Made by a program: the position numbers and the translations under genes
The notes under the pieces: generated by a model
The model's input: the letters and a program-made list of their open reading frames with translations, nothing else
Databases searched by the model: none
Told to the model about the DNA's origin: nothing
Part shown: positions 44,473 through 47,497 of the stretch, piece by piece
Numbering within the stretch: position 1 is the first letter of the stretch
Layout: every line of letters begins with the position of its first letter
Assembly (NCBI GenBank): GCA_001724265.1
Contig: MEDY01000330.1
Location: forward strand, 1 to 47,497
Direction of reading: 5' to 3'
Length of the DNA: 47,497 nucleotides
DNA from: Rhizaria sp. SCN 62-66
Lineage: Eukaryota; Rhizaria, unplaced

Positions 44473-45070
44473 GATAATTTCGCGCCGCAACTGTGTTGGT
44501 GGAAAAGCTAATCTACTTGCCAGTTACTGTGTACTCTGAAGGAGCGAAGTGAAGAGTAGTGCGATTTTACTCAACTCGTCAAAAAATAGAATACATATTG
44601 TATGATGGAATTGCAGCAACGATTATTTATTCTTTGGGTGAATCTTGCATGGTCATGTGTGGACGCGTATCGAGTTCTCTTACATTTGGGAGTCACCAAA
44701 TGTCACTCTAGTAGCACGGATATGATGTCACAAAAAACATTTTGTTCAACGTATATTCACTGCATATAACGCAGGTAATATATCGGATGCGTTTGTTAAC
44801 CTTCATTTTCCGGCAAAACTCACACGCAATAGCTGCATTTGAACTTTGTGGTGAGGAAGCAAGATAGGGGAATTATTCCACAACATCAGTCATGTTCGTG
44901 ATGATGAAAAAATACTAATTCGAAAAGTTAAGGTTGCATGTCTGGACGCTTATTCAAGTTCTCCTACCATTTACATCATTCTTTGCGGACTTTAAAACAG
45001 ATTCTATTGGTTTAAGTTGTGCTGACGTTGTAGTTGTGTAAGGTTGCATAAGTTCACGCGCATCAGTGTG
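44473..45070. other. Spacer with an imperfect direct repeat
   Basis: AT-rich DNA between convergent ends of histidine ammonia-lyase and the B-box pseudogene. Two similar stretches of about 40 bases, starting TTGCATG near 44646 and near 44933, share GGACGC and AGTTCTC with the same order and spacing. I see no gene here. Confidence 0.5.
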
Positions 45071-47497
45071 TCACACAGGCATAAACTTCGAAAAAAACAT
45101 GTGCGATTGCGACCTGTACGAAGGGGTAGAGTTGCATTGTTGACCTGGCTGCGGAATGGCATGTGTCTCAAAGCACTGCAACACATTTTCATCAAAAGGA
45201 TGCGCACTATTATCGCTTGTTGACGCAGTTTCCCCCCTCACACACGACATCACACGCCCGACTGGCACCGCGCCGCGCAGAAAAGTGGCATCGCAAGGCT
45301 TGAACACGATAAACCACGGGGAATCAGCCGCCCCATCAATTACACACATTGTATCACGAGGCACAACTTCGCGAGGGTACATCAGCACTGTGCCAACTGG
45401 ATATGCCACGTTTGCGCTGGCAGCGGGCGCCGTGTACTCACCGCAAACAATGTCGGTATCAGGAAGCGTGATGGGTGACTTGGCACAGGAGGGGCCGCAG
45501 GCACGATGATGCAATGTGACAAACGGCAGACGCGTGCCTGGGGATCGACCTGAAGGAACAAAACATTGGTGCAATCGGCAACCCAAAGCCCCACCTTGAG
45601 CTGCAGTGCGGAAGTGCGCTGCGTTATGGGGGAACCGCTTGTCGTCAAGACGGATCACCATGCGATACTTTTCGGACGTTTTTTTGTTTGTGTCAGGTAA
45701 ATCAACTCGCATGACCACATCAGATGTTATGTGCTCTTTCCTCAACTTCTGCAGAGCAAATGCCAGGATGCGCTCGCGAGCCTTTGTTTGCAGTAGCGTG
45801 AGTGCCGCAGGAGGTGGGACTCCATGATCCCTTACAGGAGCGGGAGACGGCGTGTACGTAAATGATGCCACTTTTATTCGACGAGGGTACCCACACTCCT
45901 CCAGGCTGCAAGCAATGTGTGAATCAAATGCAGCCTCCCAATCACCAGACAGTACCACTGACTTCCACGGCGCTACTAAGGCCGCTTCTAAAGCTGCCCT
46001 TTCGGTGACTTTTGCTGCGCTTTCCGCAGCTGTCTTTGCAGCTGCTTCTGCATTTGCAGCCGCTGCAGCGGCGGCCTTTTCCGCAGCTTCTGCAGCCGCC
46101 TTTGCAGCAGTCTTTGCAGCAGCACTTTCATTCCTCAAAATCCAGTCTACCGGAACAGCTTCCTACAGCATATGCATCGCGCGGTTCTCATGGAAAACAT
46201 CTGGAAACGCAACAGCAACACGGACACACCATTTTGCATCCCTGAGCGCTGTCATCACTCCCTGCCCGTCTGTCACCTGTGCAAGGATAACAGCAGCGGT
46301 GTGCTTACTGACATCTGTAAGCAGCATTGAAGCGACAAGACCAGAGTTTTCGGTGTTGTTATCGTCAGACTGAGCTCCTCCGCTGCTCTTGCTGTCATTA
46401 TTGCGCAGCACTGTAAAAGTTGCACGGACAGTGCCAAACTCGCAGGTGTTTCCACTAGCATCGTCGCCACAGTCAACTAGATCAGAAGTCGCAGTGGTTT
46501 TCTCGCCAGTTTCCTTTGCTTCGAGATGATTGTCAATGCCATTTTCAACGTCGTCGCTGTCCCCAGTCTCAATAAGCTCAGTGACGGCCCTAGCACGTGA
46601 TCCGCAGGCGTCGTAGCTTGCTGCAAGCCTTGCTGACATAATGGTCGCTGTGACCTCACCGAGAAGCGCACATTTGCACTGAAAAAAAGGTGTTGCAGAT
46701 GTTGCAAGACTTGAAGGTGCGTCTGCGTTTGCATTGGATGGTTTGCCTTCAACAGATGCGCCCGTAACCACTCCATCTTTACTGTCTTGCAGTTGTGCCT
46801 GTTGAGACAAAAGCAACGGGGAAGCACCACAACCGCAGCCGCGGCGCACAGTGCACGTGAAACGCACGCCGCACAGCTCAACCGTGCCAATTTCAGCAAC
46901 GAAGCCGTCGCCCTTAGATGCAGAGAGCAAGTCGGCGAGCGCCAGATCGGCTTCGCACGTCACCTCACGCGGTACTAACCCAGCAGTCGCATCGGTGGTC
47001 GCTGCCTCAAACGCAGCACGTGCAGCAGCCCAGGGCGTGTCGGCAAGCGTATTATGGATCGCTTGCTCTTTTGATCCACTGTCTTCGAGGTTAACGTCTC
47101 CTGAGAAAAGCCAGACGGGCCGTGACGCTAGGAGCCGACCGAGACGTGTGATACTTGGCGCATCGGTGGCGCCAGTCATGCTCGCAAGTGAGTTTTGCGT
47201 CCGCGCTAGCGCTGCGACAAAAAGAGCCGCAGTTGCGATGCCAACGCTGACAGGGGAGCAAGTGCTTGGGATGGATACTGCGCTGTTGTGGCTGAGAGTG
47301 TGGTCAGCTTGGCGTCGGTCTGCGTGTGTAAGGCTTCAGTGAGTGCGATCTCATCCTTGAGCTGTTGCGCCAGTGTGGCAATGCGCGGGGTGAGTGTAGC
47401 AGCGTGAGAGCGTAGCTCAGCGTGTTTGGTTTTGACGCTGCGGATGGCGTGGTTATTGTGCTCACCGTTGATAAGTGCGCAGTGGCTGCAGACGACG
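45071..47497 (-). pseudogene. Decayed second copy of the B-box gene (runs off right edge)
   Basis: It aligns along its whole length with exon 3 of the gene at 7095-10122. Over the last 120 or so coding bases only about 4 positions differ. It begins inside the B-box (CSHCALINGEH) at the right edge and keeps the coiled-coil, middle and C-terminal domains. Two breaks are visible. Near 47200 about 22 bases present in copy 1 are missing, shifting the frame, with TAG at 47208-47206. At 46162-46160 a TAG replaces an alanine codon (copy 1 has MLAEAVPVDW here). The downstream frames stay open for 338 and 355 codons, so the inactivation looks recent. An alanine-rich helix next to the second break is longer than in copy 1. 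Downstream flanking bases are also duplicated. It could still be expressed as a shorter C-terminal protein. Confidence 0.8.

Noticed and set aside
47206-47208. TAG in the pseudogene as evidence for a sense UAG
   Set aside because: It sits at the 22-base deletion, where the frame is already shifted and a TGA follows a few codons later, so it says nothing about decoding.

Overview
The window is nuclear DNA of a eukaryotic microbe, probably a free-living protist whose group I cannot fix from sequence. Coding exons are strongly GC-rich with C or G in third positions and long Ala, Ser, Gly, Gln, Asn or Asp tracts. They sit in clearly AT-richer spacers and are cut by short introns. I could place 17 introns by reading-frame continuity, all 153 to 219 bases long. 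Most start with GTACG or a close variant, and one appears to start with GC. There are no bacterial-type operons, ribosome binding sites, RNA genes or transposon open reading frames that I can see.

Layout, left to right. A 5'-truncated Rab GTPase-activating protein of the TBC1D22/Gyp1 type (+, 2-6759). Two tandem genes on the minus strand that share an unrecognised C-terminal domain: a RING-less B-box/coiled-coil protein (10122-7095) and an ARM/HEAT-like helical protein (13467-10810). A 68-residue coiled-coil protein (+, 13974-14379) next to a run of 25 G. A four-exon small membrane protein (-, 15781-14602). An atypical P-loop GTPase ending in a CaaX-like box (+, 16855-18440). A presequence-bearing low-complexity protein whose frame is crossed by TAG (-, 20332-18707). 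A multi-pass membrane protein with an acidic tail (+, 20957-23861). ACMSD of tryptophan catabolism (-, 26422-24782). A large unrecognised protein (+, 27014-31717). A 2819-residue Sfi1-like tryptophan-repeat protein (-, 40897-32285). Histidine ammonia-lyase with an extra 160-residue exon (+, 41555-44472). A decayed second copy of the B-box gene running off the right edge (-, 47497-45071).

Nearly every neighbouring pair of genes has opposite orientation, so spacers alternate between shared upstream and shared downstream regions. The only same-strand neighbours are the two tandem family genes. ACMSD and histidine ammonia-lyase are both amino-acid catabolic enzymes but lie 15 kb apart with unrelated genes between them, so I infer no cluster.

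The most promising novelty is the gene family at 7.1-13.5 kb and 45.1-47.5 kb: one undescribed C-terminal module of about 230 residues attached to two different N-terminal architectures, plus a recent pseudogene copy. The second is TAG within otherwise continuous reading frames, while none of the 13 coding ends seen here uses TAG as its stop. That raises, without proving, the possibility that UAG is a sense codon in this organism.
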